Under the pieces are notes generated by a model that was given only the letters and a program-made list of their open reading frames with translations, ran no database searches and had not been told where the DNA came from. The position numbers and the translations under genes were made by a program. Positions 32,428 through 45,600 of a DNA stretch of 64,000 nt are shown here, in pieces; the first letter of the stretch is position 1; every line of letters begins with the position of its first letter. The stretch is from Euglena gracilis (taxonomy: Eukaryota; Euglenida; Euglenophyceae; Euglenales): the NCBI GenBank assembly GCA_039621445.1, contig CP154954.1:37929703-37993702 (forward strand), given 5' to 3'.

Positions 32428-34022
32428 GGAGCTATTAGCGTTTTTCCTGGCAAATTTAAGAAAATCTAATTTCGTCCATTGAACGCCCAAAAGTTATCTG
32501 GTGCTTCGATTCTTGGAATGCATTTTTGTTCCAAAACAACTGTTAGACCGCAGAGGGGGGGGGGAAACGCGTTTCGCATTTTTTCGCATTTTTGCGCATT
32601 TTTTGCGCATTTTTTCAAATTTTCCAAAAATGCGCATTTTTGCGCATTTTTTCGCATTTTTTGCGCATTTTTTTGTTTTTTTTTCAGCACATTTTTTTGC
32701 TTTTTGGCACATTTTTTCGTGATTTTCCAAAATTTTCGCATTTTTTGACCATTTTTGCAATTTTTTGCAAAAATTTGAAATTTTTGACTTTTTTTGAAAC
32801 GTACATTTTCCTCATTATTCCATATAATTTTTTCAAATTTGGTGCCATTTTTGCATGTTTTTTGGGTGATTTTTGCATTTTCGTGATTTTTGCGCATTTT
32901 TCCTCGGATTTTGCACATTTTTGCGCATTTTTTCCAAAAATGCGCATTTTTTGCGCATTTTTGCGCATTTTTTCCGAGGCCGGGCGAGCGCATTTCCCCC
33001 CCCCCCCCTGTAGACCGCCGTTGGTCAATACAAAACAAAAAGCCCGTTTTTTCAGTTTTTGCAATTTGAAATTTGGGATATAATCAATTTTTGGCTGCTG
33101 GATTTGGGGAAACCTTAGGATTTTTAATGACGACCCCGAGGACCCCCGACCCCCCAGGACAAGGGGTGGTCGGCACACCCCTCCCCCCCCCCTCACCGAC
33201 CCCCTCGCCACGCCATTTTACCCCCCCCCCTTTTCAGACCCCCTCGCCACGCCATGTCAACCGCGCCAAAGAAAATTTTCTTGGAAAACCCCCACGCACC
33301 CCTCCCACCCCCCCATCCGGGACCCCCTCGCCACGCCACAACCCCCCCTCCCCCCCCCCCCAGCCGGACGGCTCGCCACGGCGTGCCGACTCCCCTTGGC
33401 CCCGAGGGAAAACTGACCATGAGTGAAAATTCTGTCTGGAAAAATATTGGACGAATCCTTAAAATGCCGGAAAAAATTCTGGACGCCCGCTGAGAACAGG
33501 CGGGGAAAAATTCTGGACGAAAAAAAATCTCTCGAACCATTTATCAGGGGAAGGCATTGGAATTCATATTAAAATGGGGGACAGGACTCAATGCGGAAAA
33601 AAAAAGCCAAAAGTCCCGCATGGGATGATGCCATTTTTAAGAACTCTGGGGGTGGTCCCAGGGGCCCCTGGTGGCGCGTGCAAAGGCGCCCGGAAATCAA
33701 CGGCAAATGAGTCCTGGGGGTCTTGGGCAGGGCTGAGGCATTGTTTTAAAACAAGTGTTTTTAAACAAGTTTTTTTCCTATTTGCAGTGTTTTATTTAAA
33801 AAAAACACTCTTTTTTGAAACAAAAAACCGTTTTTAAACCGTTTTTTATTCATGGAAGTTTTTTTGCTTTGTTTTAAAACAAAAAAAAACGTCAGCCCTG
33901 GTCTTGGGTCTTTGGGGGGGGGGGACTGGCCATGATTCAAAAATTTTCCGATAGTAATTGTTCCCAGTCAGAGTCCCCCCCCCCCCAGGTGGCTGGGGGA
34001 GGGGGCACAATATTTGATTGTA

Positions 34023-35424
34023 TTGTACTAGGGCTGCATAGAGGTAGAGGTAGAGGTCAAAGGCCTCTACCTCTTTGTCAACCACCTCTACCTCTACCTC
34101 TACCTCTATGTCACCTCTATGTCTGTAAAATGTACCAAAATGGCCTCAAAAAGGGTCATAAAACACCCCATCTGCTCGGAAAATGGCAATTTTGCATGAA
34201 AACACATGCAAAACGGCGAGGGGATGAGAAACTGATACGAAAACTGTGTCCAGAACGCCGGTTCGGACCACGGAACTGTGTTCCAGAACGCCGGTTCGGG
34301 CGGCAGCCCGAACCGGCGTTCTGGAACACAGTTCCGTGGTCCGAACCGGCGTTCTGGACACAGTTGTTGAAACCGTGGATTAGGGGCTCTGGCTTCACGC
34401 CCGAACCGGCGTTCAAGGAACCCAGGCCAATTTCGCCCTAAATGCCCATTTTTCTAACATTTTGGAGCATTTTTGGGCTCCTTTGGGCGCATGGCCATGT
34501 CGATTGGCCAATTGAAGTTTTCACAGATCTGGTGCCATGTTACCCATCGATCGAAAGCTCTTCTCAAGTGCTTTTGGCAGATGGCCACAGGATTCAGCAA
34601 TAATCCACACAGCGCTTATTTCCAGCGATCGTGCATTCCAAAATTTGACATCCTAATTTGTGAAATCCCACACCTTAGGTGCCTTACAGCATATCAATCG
34701 AAAGCTCTCGCCAAGGCCTTTCATTTGGTACCCACAGAACTCAGCTGTACTGCAGAGCACTCTGAAAATCGGCGATCGCATTTTCCGACCCTGTTTGCAA
34801 AGTCGAAATTCCGATGTTTCACCAGCCATGTTGCCCATCGATCGAAAGCTCTTCTCAAGGACTTTCAGCAGATGGCCTTAGATTCCAGCCGTCTGCATGG
34901 TATTCTATTTCAAAAATTCCCTAAATTTGGCCAAATGGAAATTGTTGCACAAAATTCCCCAATATATGGCCAATTACCCCCCAAAAACTGCTCAGATGTG
35001 ATTGCCACATGTCTACAAAGCATTTTGAACATTTTTTGGCACTTTTAATTTTCGGTCCCCTGGACGCCATCTTCCCGCCCGAACCGGCGTTCCAGAACGC
35101 CGGTTCGGCGCAAAATTTTCGGCGCCGAACCGGCGTTCTGGAACGCCGGTTCGGGCGTGAAGCCAGAGCCCCAATACACGGTTTCAATATGTGGGTTGGT
35201 GATTTTGAAAGTTGTTGGCGCAGTTATGTTACCACATTGAGCAATTCTGAAAACCTTTGTATGTATTTCTTCTTTGCTAGCAAAAAAAATTCCTTTGTTG
35301 AGTCATTTTCCTTTGGTTTTTGACATAGAGGTGACATAGAGGGATAGAGGAGGTTGGAAAACCTCTACCTCTACCTCTACCTCTACCTCTACCTCTACCT
35401 CTATCCCTCTACCTCTATGCAGCC
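34023..35424. mobile_element. 1.4-kb TIR element with CTACCT-repeat ends, containing a second nested element
   Basis: The left end GGCTGCATAGAGGTAGAGG and right end CCTCTACCTCTATGCAGCC are complementary and extend into runs of TACCTC/GAGGTA hexamers (34030-34125 and 35325-35420). TTGATTGTA stands near both outer edges (34014-34022 and 35425-35433), but eight bases off the left end, so the duplication is uncertain. Inside is the ACGCCGGTTCGG/ATCGATCGAAAGC repeat (34240-35170) with its own inverted ends. Confidence 0.75.
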
Positions 35425-38400
35425 TTGATTGTACGCCAAACGGACGATTTTTTTGCATTTCACACTGTCTATTTTTGCACTTCGGTCTTTTTTTTTGCAC
35501 TTTATCTCAAAAATGTTTGCAAATGTCACCACTTTGTTTGCATTTTACCTCAAAAATGTTTGCACCTTTTCGGTTCGGGTGTTTTGCACAGTTGCCCCTT
35601 TTTGGGGGGTAGATTTGGCCTGGGGGGGGGGGTTGTGGGCAGACCCTAGGGTCGCCAAAGGTCGCCATGGTCGCCAAAGGTCGTGGTGGGTCGATGTCAA
35701 AAAATGCGCTCCACGGCAAATTAGCGCAACATACACACAAAAGGTGTTGCACACACAAGGGATTTTTTTTTTTAAGGCCCTGGAACAGTTGCCTACGCCG
35801 CTACAATGCAAAAAAGACTGAGTAGGAAATACCCATAGCGACCTTTGGCGACCTTTGGCGACCGTGGGCAGACCCTAGGGTCTGCCCACAACCCCCCCCC
35901 CCCAGGCCAGATCCGGGAGCCCCCCTTTTTGAACTTCAATGGGCGTGGATCTTTTTCCATTGTGCAGTGTAAGGCTTTTTATTGGGTAAAAATAACACGG
36001 CGGAGTGCAAATTTTGGCGATTTGGCTAACTAACTGTTGACAGACGTAGTTATGATGGACGATCGGAAGGCTGCAGAAGTGAATTCATCCCTGAAATCCT
36101 GCAAATGCCTATTTTTTTTTGTGGCAGAACATGTTATAGAGTCACTTTGTAGAACCAGTTTGGAATATTGCTTGCAGATATTTTGAAAATTGACATTTTT
36201 TGGCCGAAATGGCAGGGTCAAGGGGGGGGCAGGGGGCGGGCCGATCCTACCCAGTTTAGACCCCTTCGCGCGTGAATAACTCCGGCCTGGCGGGGAGTTG
36301 GGGGTCAAACCCAGGTGATTCGGAAACTGAAATCCAGTCGCTCGCGACAGAAAAAAAAATTCCGGGAACCGGGCCGGGATCATGGTGATAATCCGCCGGT
36401 TCCCAAGGTGACCCCGACCCGGGGGGGCCGGGGGGGGGGGGTCGAGGGGGGGTTTCGCCAGGGGTAAGCTTCGTTCTTACCCATAAAGGGATGAGAGCTC
36501 AGCGACCAGGGTGTGACGTAGAGCTGAGCTCTTTGGGGGACCACTCCGGCCCGGCCCGCGAAAAACGCCCATTTTTGGCCTAAAAACATGTTTTCTGGGT
36601 CCGGGAGACCATAAAACATCGTTTCGGGCAAAATTTTTTTTCGCTTTTTTTCGACTTTTTTGACCCGGGTTTGACCCAAAATCAATGGGTTGGCGAACCA
36701 AAAAGGGGCCCTGACGGGTCGAAAAACGCTCATTTTCAGCTCAAAAACACTTTTTCCCGGTCCGGGAGGCCAAAAACATGGTTTTGGGCGGAAAAAAAAT
36801 TCGATTTTTTTTCGACTTTTTGGCCCGAAAACGGCTAAGTCGGACAGTGGGAAAAGTGTACAAAACGGCCATTTGGACCGAAAAACGGCCATATCTCGGC
36901 CCAGGCGGGGAGTTGGCCCAAACTGCGAACACCGGTTGATGGGGCTTCCCAAAGTTGTGGAATGAGGTACTCTTTACTTTTTCTCAACTCCCCAGCGTTT
37001 TCGAGATATTCTGAATTTTTCGATTTTTTAACCCCAAAAATGACCCCCTGTTGCCGGTCCAACAAAATTTCTTTGAAAAAAAAACGGTAGACAACTTTTT
37101 TGCTCGGGTCATATCTCCGGACTGGCGGGGAGTTGGGGGGAAAGTGAGAGCTCTGGACAAACTAGGGACCCTCTCCTAACCTATAGGCTATTAACTTTTC
37201 GGGTCCGGAAATCAGGTCACATCAATAATCCGCGGGTGCCATTTCCTACTCAGGGAGGGGGGCCCCGCAGTCCAGGCGTACCTCAGAGACCCGGTCCCCG
37301 AGTCTCCACTGCCCCCACGGGTAGAGGTCGCCGCCCCCGCGTGTCGAGCCGCAGGGACGCCCCAGCTCGGTATCCCCCCCTCCCACCAGGGGGCCCCATT
37401 CCCGTGCACCCCCATGACCCGGCCCTGCGGCGAGGGGGCACCACCACGGGAGGCGTGCCCCTGCATGGCCACGGTGCGGAAAGAAAGCTGATCCCAGCAG
37501 TTCTGAAGCTGCCCCCACCCCCCGGTGTAAAACCGTTTGGAGACGGACTCCAACGCTTTCACAGTATTTCCACCGTTTCCCCCCCCCCCATTCGCAAGCA
37601 CCCCGGGGCAAAATGATCATCAATCACCAACCTGAAGGGGGTATGATCCCCGTGTCCCCCCCCCGTGTCCCCCCCCGTGTCCCCCCCGTGTCCCGCACTT
37701 CAGGGGGGTCCCTAGAAGGCGGCCAAGGCAACACACATCACAAATTTTTAGCTGTTTGGCATCATTTTCCACGGTTTTTCATGGATTCTCAAGGCCATTT
37801 GATTTCCCCCCACCCACAATCCTTTTTTTTTCACCTAGGATGGCCTGGAGCTTGGCTCGGGGTCAATGTGAAATGAATTTTTGGTCCCTCAAAAAATCGC
37901 AAATTTCGTCCCGGAAGGCCCCGAAAAGAGGCATGTTTCCCCCGTGTCCCCCCCCGTGTCCCCCCCCCCCGTGTCCCCCCCGTGTCCCGCCCCACCCCCG
38001 AACAATGGGGTGGCCAAACAGACTGATCTTTTGCCTGGCGAGAAGGGATGGGGGGATGTCACCCCAAATCGACCCAACGCATCATTTGGGGCACATTTTG
38101 GGGCAAATTTTTCAGAAAATTGCCAAAAAAAAGTTTCGGTGCAGAGTGCCGGAAAAGAAAATTTTGACGCTTCGTGGGGCCCTCTGGGGTGGCAGGTGGG
38201 TGGGGTGATGGGTATCCTTCACCCCACTGCACGGGGTATCCCCCATGCAGTCGGCCCTGCAGTGGGCGTTTCGGCAAAACCGAAGCAGGGGGGGGTTTCC
38301 GGGGGGTGGTAAGCTTCGCCCTTACTCTAAAGAGATAAGAGCTCAGCGACCCCCCCCCCTACCACCTTACCACCCAGGGGGGGTCGGCCACCTACCTCAC

Positions 38401-38514
38401 TACCGAAGGGCTTCCCATCCAACCCTTGAGGGAAATGTGTTTTTTGGCTGGTTTTGTGCCAAAATGGGCACTTCAGGCAAATGGGTACAAAAAATTCGAC
38501 TGCCAGCACACCCC

Positions 38515-38558
38515 TCCGTCCTGAGTCCTGTGTTTAAAACGCAGGACTCAGGACGGAG
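38515..38558. repeat. 44-bp palindrome
   Basis: CTCCGTCCTGAGTCCTG and CAGGACTCAGGACGGAG flank TGTTTAAAACG. Confidence 0.9.
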
Positions 38559-39120
38559 TACACGTCTAAGTAGCAGCTTTTGCCACAGAAGATGTCCTCC
38601 AGTTTATCCTCGGTCAGACGGCGATAACACCCTCTTGGTCGATGGACTGCATGTGCAGCATTCAACCCGAACCCGGCACAGCTGGGGTTTTATGTTTTGA
38701 GAAAAACATATGCTTTTTTAAAAAAAACTTTTTGAAAACTTTTTTGGCTTTGTTTTGAACGAGCTGCCAGTTATGCTGGCGTTCGGATGGACAGGCATTC
38801 CAAAAAAACACACTGCAGGCAAAGGGTAACAAAAAATTGGCAAGTCCCAAAAATTTGCAAAAAAGTTCCAACAGTGCCAGACCACGGAGTCCCAAACCTC
38901 TTGACAAAATACTCTTTTATTTTAAAAAAGGTTCCAAAAACTTTGGCAAATTCCAAAAATTACGGCAAAAGGTGCACAAATATTTTGCAAAAGGAACACA
39001 AAATTTTTGGCAAAAGTGCCAAAAATTATGGCAAAGCATCCCGCAAACTGTGAGCGTTAGGTGTGATGCCGCTGAACTTGAAAAAATAAAAATGTCTCTA
39101 CACACAGTACTTTTTACATG

Positions 39121-40055
39121 TACAGTGCAGCTAAAAATTACGGAAGACAGAAATTTTGGCAAAAATACCCAAATTTTGCCATAATTTTTTATCCCGTAAT
39201 TTTCTCACTCCGTCGGTTTCCGACGCCCTCTTGTGAAGCTGCAAGCACACTGCCGGGATGGCCCTGCTTTGACTCCTCAGAGTCGATGAGGACACAATGT
39301 GTCTTCGTGGTCAGCAAAACAACCGTCACACACAAACTCGTCACAGCTAACGCGTTTACGGGCTGTTTGTGTGCTTCATTCAGAAGGATGTGTGGGTTCA
39401 GCACAAAGGGATGCTTTGAGGCAGGGCGGTTGTTAAGCAAATAAAAAAAAAAAACTCCCCTTTCACAGCACACAGCACATTCAACAAAAAGTCCAAAGAG
39501 AGAAATGACCTCCTTCATCGCCCATCCACCCAAAAGGGCAAAAATTACGTTTTGCAACGTATGTGCCACTACAGCTCGAGCGATCGCAGCCACTGGGGGA
39601 CAGAAAAATACGTTGAGCACGCAACCAAGAGAAAAATGTCGCTCACCTGTGCTGGAAGTCAATCCTTCATGGGGACCAGACCTCATTTTCTGTGCAGCAT
39701 CGTGCACCTCAGCCATTTCGGAATCTGTCAGAATGCGCCTGCGGCCACGTTTTTCATGCTCGTATATGAACCATCGTCCTTCCAAAATTTCAACCAGCAA
39801 TGAACTGTACTCCTTGCCTTGGAAGATGCAACCTCACACAGCACAACACGTGGGACGGCATGTGAATTCATGGCTAAAGAGGAGAAAAAGGAAAACTAAA
39901 ATTCCTCCTTTTAATAAGGAAGAAAGAAAAATTTTTTGGAACAAACCAGATTTTGCCAAAATTTATTTTTCCAAAAGAAAAAATTTGCCAAAAATTTTTT
40001 CTCGTATTTTTTTTTGCCGTAAATTTTGTCTTCCGCAATCATTAGCCACACTGTA
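39121..40055. mobile_element. Tc1/mariner-like transposon relic, 935 bp
   Basis: The left end TACAGTGCAGCTAAAAATTA and the complement of the right end TACAGTGTGGCTAATGATTG are followed on both sides by CGGAAGACA and A/T-rich sequence. TACAGTG termini flush with a TA dinucleotide on each side are the signature of Tc1/mariner transposons and their TA target duplication. The element is shorter than an autonomous one (about 1.3 kb or more) and its transposase is broken. Confidence 0.88.
39189..39871 (-). pseudogene. Tc1/mariner transposase remnant, frameshifted
   Basis: Starts ATG at 39871 two bases after CTCCTCTTTAG. The first frame gives SSKARSTVHCWLKFWKDDGS, the first helix-turn-helix of Tc1/mariner transposases (S-x-S-T-V-x-x-W-L). 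The reading then needs a one-base shift near 39770 to continue as KRGRRRILTDSEMAEVHDAA, the second helix-turn-helix (GRRRKLT-x-x-E). A good donor (CACAG|GTGAGC) follows at 39647/39646. The open reading continues to 39189, but the catalytic D-D-E/D pattern is not recognisable, so the catalytic part is degraded or deleted. The plus strand is open over the same bases by chance. Confidence 0.65.
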
Positions 40056-43000
40056 AATGTAAATTGAAATCAACACATCAACAACAGACTGTGCATAATC
40101 AATTTCCCTCCCATCGGGCAGCAAAAATCAACAAAAAATTGGGGCGAAGTGCACCACCTCCAATTGACCCCCCCACCTAATGGAGAAAATAGCCAAACGA
40201 AAATTTTTGACCTCCTAATTGAGAATGGCTGGCAGCTGGGGTGGGAGATTTTTTTTTGAACGGTCCAAAAATGGCAAATAAAAAATGGCCGGAAAGGGGC
40301 AATTTTGGACGACTGCGGCAATTTTGAAAAATCACCACCGATATTTTACACCATGGTCAAATGTGTCATTTGTGTATGGTTGGCCAACACCCTCTCCCAA
40401 ATTGATAGCTAAATTGATAGCTCCCTACAACATTGTGATTGAAAGTTGTCCCCAAGCTCCTTTTTCAAGGCCCCGGGGGGTCACCCGCCCACCTGCCCCC
40501 GCTCGGCGCCCCCACCCAGGGGAGGGGCAGGGACCTCCCCCAGTCGGGTCCATTGTGATTTGGTGGGGAATTTGATGGTTTTGGATTTTTGATTTTTGGA
40601 GGCTTTGGAAATGTACAATTCTTTGCAATTTTTGCTTTTGCAATTTTTTTGGATTCCAAGCGTTTGCTCATTATCCAAGTGTTATTTACCTTGTTTTTCT
40701 ATTACAGTGGCTCACTGTTCAATTGACTTTCTGAATAATCCAATTTCTGGCCAATTATCCCAATCCTGGCAACCTCAAAAAACAGCTGATTAATTCCCCT
40801 TCCCAGTACCCCCGAAGAGCCAGCGCACAAGAAGGCAACAGAGTTGAAAATGCAGGCCCCATTGCGCCAAATGAGCTCAACTCGATGAAAACAAATGGGC
40901 AAAGAAAGTTTGATCCAGCCTGTGGGGCCAATATCTTGGGTTTTTGGGGACAGGTTTTGGGTAAACCCTCCCCCCAAATAATACCCCCCCCCCCAAATAA
41001 TACCCCCCCAAATTCCACCCCCCCCCCTCGGGGTCCGACTTTGGTGACTGGGTTAATACCCCCCCCCCGCCCCCCGGATTTCGGGGCCGAAGGCCCGGAT
41101 TTTGACCTGAAAATGTAAGTAAAAATCACAATCTGACAACAAATTACAGAAAAAAATCGATTTTTCTGGGTCTAAATAAATTTCAGAAGAAAGTTCAAAA
41201 AATGAAGTTTCAAAAGGTTTTGGCGCTATTTTGGATCCTATGGGACTTCAAAAAATTTCGAAAATTTTGGGGTGCTATTACCCCCCCCCAAATAATACCC
41301 CCCCCCCTTGGGCCGGGATTTGGGGCAAAAAAATAATACCGGGGGGGGGCTTACAAAGGGCCAATATTTTGCTCATATTGCAAACATTGCAAGGCGGTGC
41401 AATATCTCACCAAATATGACCCCCCTTCCCAGACGCAAGATCAATGCCCCCACAAGCACCAACCTTGCCGCCACCTGCCTCTGAAGCAAATTACATCCTT
41501 GAGAAATTTAATTAGGAACCAGGTAGCAAAATAACCTGCCCCCCCAGATAGACCCAAGCAAAGGTCCCAGGGGGTTCTTAGGGGGGTCTTGTATTGGAGG
41601 GGCATGGCGGAGGGGGTGTTCCCCCCGTGACCCCCCCGTGACCCCCCCCCGTGACCCCCCGTGACCCGAACAAGGACCCTTTTCCGCGAAATTTTGTGGG
41701 GAAATTTTTTGGCCGGTGATGCCTAATTTGGTAAATTTGTCAGGCAGATTCCTAATTTTGAGGTGTAAAATTTTCAATTTTGGGCTTGGTGATTCCTAAT
41801 TTGGTGTCAAAACCCTAATTTCAGGTGTGGGTATTCCTAATTTGTGGAATTTTCCCCCAAAAATTCCGGCTCGGTGATTCCTGATTTTGCCACCAAAAAT
41901 GTGGTGTTCCCCCCGTGCGCCCCCCCCCCCGTGACCCCCCCCGTGATCCCCCCCCGTGACCCCCCCGTGACCCGAACCACCCCCGGAGGAGTGATCCATA
42001 TTGGGCGGAGAGGACATTTTTGGTGGGTTTTGGTTTTTCACCTCCAAAATTTGACTTCAAAAATGCAGCTGGATTTGAGCTTTTATGCCTGTTGTTGGGG
42101 GACCCACTGGGTCCATTTGCCAGCCCACCAGACCCCGAACAAGGAAATAAGATTCGCATAAAATTGTGAGAAAGAGATCACATGAACATTTTTTTTTCCG
42201 GCCCAGATGGCCGTTTTGTACACTTTTCCCACTGGCTGACTTAGCCGTTTTCGGGGGGTGGGGGGTCAAAAAATCAATGTTTTCAAAATTTCTCGAAAAT
42301 GATGCAAAATCAAAGGAAATTTCCGGAGACCTGATTTGAAGCCCTTGGAATACCCTATCTACTGGGATTTTGGTTTCCCTGCAACTCCCCGCCTAGCCCG
42401 AGATGCGTTTACGAGAGCGAGAACGAGAGTTTTTTTTTACGAGAGCGTTTTTCGGCCAATCTGGGACATTTTGTACATTTTTCCACTGTCCGACTTAGCC
42501 GTTTTCCGCCCAAAAAGTCGGAAAAAAGCGAAATAAATCGAAATTTTTTTTTGCCCGAAACGATGTTTTTTTGGCCTCCCGCACCCGGACAAACTGCTTT
42601 TGAGCCGAAAATGACCTTTTTTCGACCCGCCAGCGCCCCGTTTTGGGCCGCCAACCCATTGACTTTGGGTCAAAACCGGGTCAAAAAGTCGGAAAAAATT
42701 CGAAATTTTTTTTTGCCCGAAACGATGTTTTTTGGGCTCCCGGACCCAGAAAAGGTGTTTTTTTTGAGCCAAAAAAGAGCGTTTGTCCACCCCCCGGCGC
42801 CCCGTTTCGGGCACAAAACCCTTGCATTTCAGTCAAAAGAGCTCCTTGTAGTGGGCCGGTTTAAATGGGGGGTCAATGAAGGGGTGGGTGCGCGCTCATT
42901 AAGAGCTCAGCACTACTCAGAACCTGGTCCGACCCCTCCCCTAGATGTTGGGGAGGGGTCCGCACCCCAGGGTTCGATATAAGAAGGGCGTACATGGTTT

Positions 43001-44998
43001 AGGTGGGGGTCCCCCCCACCCCCCCCCTCCTGACCCGCAGGGGGGGGTCCGGACCCCCCCCCACCTGCAAGGGGCGTCCGGACCGACCCTGGGGGGGGTA
43101 CCCTCACCCCCCCCCTATTTGGCTAATGGCCGGGCTCCTTCAGACCCCCAATTAGCCAATTAGGGGGGGGGGGACAATTAGGGGGGGGCTCGAGGACCCC
43201 GACCCCATAATTTTTGACGTGTGCAAAATTGGTCGATTTTTTGTGCATTTTTGGATTGGTTATGACTTCTTCTTATCCGGCAATTTTTAAAATTTTCGAA
43301 ACGGACGTTTTTGGAGGTTTTCTGAGCCCTTGCCGAAATTGGCCAAAGTTGGCCAAGGGAACGTCCATTGGCCAATTGGGCTAACCCCCCCCCCTAATTG
43401 GCTAATGGACCTCCCTTAAGGACCCCCCAATTAGCCAATTAGGGGGGGGGGGCAATTAGGGGGGGTGAGGGTACCCGGGCCCGGGACCCCCCCCAAAAAG
43501 GGTCAATTTTTTCCTCCGGCGCTTTGCGCCGAAAATTTTTTGCATTTTTGGCCATTTTTTGCCCAAAAAATGTCCAAAATGGCACTTTTGGTCGATTTGG
43601 GGGTCAAGAATTTTCGGCCCGGCGTTTTGCGCTGGGCCGAAAATCGGTCACCCTGACCGCGCCACTGTTTAGCTGGGGGGGTGTCCCCACCCCCCCCCCC
43701 CTCCTCGCCCGCAGGGGGGTCCGGACCCCCCCCTCCTCTCCTTTTATCGAACCCTGCCGCACCCCCTCACCCCCCCTCCTTGACAGGTGCCAAAGATAAC
43801 AGAAAATTTCTTCCGGGGCTGTGCGCCAGAAAATGAGCACAAACACCCCTTTTGCTGACTTTTGGCTATATTGCCCATTTTTTTTGATGTGTTGGTGTTT
43901 TCCCCCAAAAACATGTTCAAAAAATTTCAAATAATGAGCAATTTTGGATCGATTTTCGAAGAAAAATCAGGGATTTTTGACCGATTTCGACCCGATTTCC
44001 GGCCCTTTGCCCGTCCATGAAATCGAAAATTTTTCGGCCCCCCCTCAGTTTCGAGGCAGGAGGGGGGGTCCGACCCACCCGCCCCCCTCCGTGTCGGGAG
44101 GGGGGTTCCGACCCCTCAAGGCTTCCCATTCATCCCTGCTCACCCCCCAATTGGCTACTTGTCCAGGGAAATCCAGGGAAGCGGAGATTTTGCGGGTGTC
44201 AAATTTGCTTTCGGCGCCTTCGGCGTCGAAGGCAAATGGCCACTTTCCTTGAGGAGGCAAATTTGGCAAAACGCTTTGGTCACTTCGGGGGGACACTGAG
44301 AGGGGTGAAGCATTTCCACTGGGTATGATCTGATTTACATCAGCTGTGTTGCTCTGAAGAGCCGTGGGGTTGCAGTGGTATGTTCAGAGAGTGATTTGTT
44401 GGATTTAGAAAGCATTTGCAAAAAATCACAAATTTTTTTACTGCCAAGTACCAAAGTCTCTGCAACAGAATCCCAAAAATTTGACAGCAGTCTCAAAAAT
44501 TTTGGCGAAAGGTCCCAGGCGTTTTGGCAAAGGAGCCCAAAATTATGGCAAAGGTGGTCAACAATTTTAGCGGGACGGTCCAAAATTGTGAGTGTTAGGT
44601 GTAAATGAGCGTCGAGGCGAGGAAATGAAAGTCGTCAGAGCACATTTTTGCTTCATGTGGGGCTAACGTCTTGGGTAAGGAGTGCCAATATTCATGGCAC
44701 TTGGGGTCAATATTTTGTGTACCAGGGGCCTGGGATTTGGGACTTGGGGCCAAATTTCAAGGACGAGGTGCCGACATTTCCAGGAATGGCTGTAAATGAA
44801 GCTCTGGAACGTCCTGCCTTTTCCCCTGATTCCACAGCCATTTTGGGAACAGGAATAATTTGGGGGAGCACGGACCGATTCATCAGTTGAACGCGATGAA
44901 CTGCAGTCGGTTTGAACCAAAGTTCAAGAACAGGAAGAATGCCTCCGAATTGACACCATTTTGTACAGTCATTTTTACCAGTCTGGTGCTATTCACAG

Positions 44999-45105
44999 AT
45001 TTACAAACTGCATTCTTGGGAGTGGATACCAACCGGAACGGGTGGATCTGCCGGGATGAGTTTGGTGCTATTTTCAAAGCTCTCAATTTCCCCATTGCGC
45101 AAGAG
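44999..45105 (+). CDS. EF-hand protein gene A, exon 2 (first EF-hand)
   Basis: Encodes the first calcium loop, DTNRNGWICRDE, a canonical 12-residue EF loop with D, N, N and E at positions 1, 3, 5 and 12. Helices lie on both sides (LQTAFLGV before, EFGAIFKALNFPIAQE after). Bounded by CTATTCACAG at 44998 and GAG|GTGGGC at 45105. It is 107 nt, phase 1 in and phase 0 out, exactly as the exon at 58873. The frame is fixed by both the split codon from exon 1 and the EF loop. Confidence 0.85.
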
Positions 45106-45284
45106 GTGGGCTGCATTTGCTTTTGTTTGTGTTCATGTCTGCCATTTTCGCCCCCTTCAAGTGCATTATTTATTATCATGCATTATTTTGGGTTTCAGGG
45201 GCAGACAATTTAGCAACCCCAATGGATTTTAGAATCCATTTTGTAATTTCTGTTCCTTTTTTCCATTTGAAACCATGTAACCCC

Positions 45285-45600
45285 CCCCCAATAAGTGCGC
45301 AGTGCCCTAATAAGTGCGCAACTATCTCAGGTCGAAAAGCACACACAATTCTCAAAACTGTCTTTTTCAGACCCAATATTTCTATCGTCCAAGCCCAAAT
45401 TTGACACATTTGACACATAATCACTTGACACATAACTTGAAATCACAAAACAGGGAGAAAAATGAAAAAGAGTGGGGGTAACGTTTTTGGCTTTGCCCTA
45501 AAACGTGCGCAATGCCCTAATAAGTGCGCACCCCTTGGGGTCCGAAACTACGTCCTTAAAATGCGCGCACCCGTGCACTTATAGGGGGGTTTATGCGCAA
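45285..45600. repeat. Dispersed repeat with AATAAGTGCGCA motifs
   Basis: Shares GTGCGCAGTGCCCTAATAAG, ATCTCAGGTCGRAAAGCACA and CACAATTCTCA with 62405-62790 (same orientation) and with 53200-53420 (opposite orientation). Copies end near TTGGGGTCCGAAACTACNTC. Confidence 0.85.

Larger units (their letters stand above)
29779..44998 (+). other. EF-hand gene A intron 1, GT-AG, 15.2 kb
   Basis: Donor GTATGT, acceptor TGGTGCTATTCACAG. It holds several mobile elements listed separately. Other parts lack a recognised gene. Bases 32500-33000 are low-complexity TTTTTGCGCATTTTT. Bases 33170-33400 repeat the CCCCTCGCCACGCCA block of 28780-28860. Bases 36200-37200 and 42150-42900 are diverged copies of one sequence containing GGCGGGGAGTTG. 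Bases 37230-37610 are GC-rich and open on both strands. Bases 40930-41400 are C-run foldback repeats, and 42975-43110 is an inverted copy of 15010-15175. Confidence 0.65.

Noticed and set aside
32466-33083. Long readings rich in Phe/His/Ile or Lys/Cys/Asn on both strands
   Set aside because: Low-complexity TTTTTGCGCATTTTT sequence; translation is compositional.
37212-37623. GC-rich segment open on both strands (proline-rich on plus, glycine-rich on minus)
   Set aside because: Could be an exon, but neither translation shows a domain and splice sites were not convincing.
39189-39800. 203-codon minus reading considered as an intact gene
   Set aside because: It starts at a non-ATG codon inside the transposase, and the true N-terminal motif is in another frame, so it is part of a frameshifted relic.
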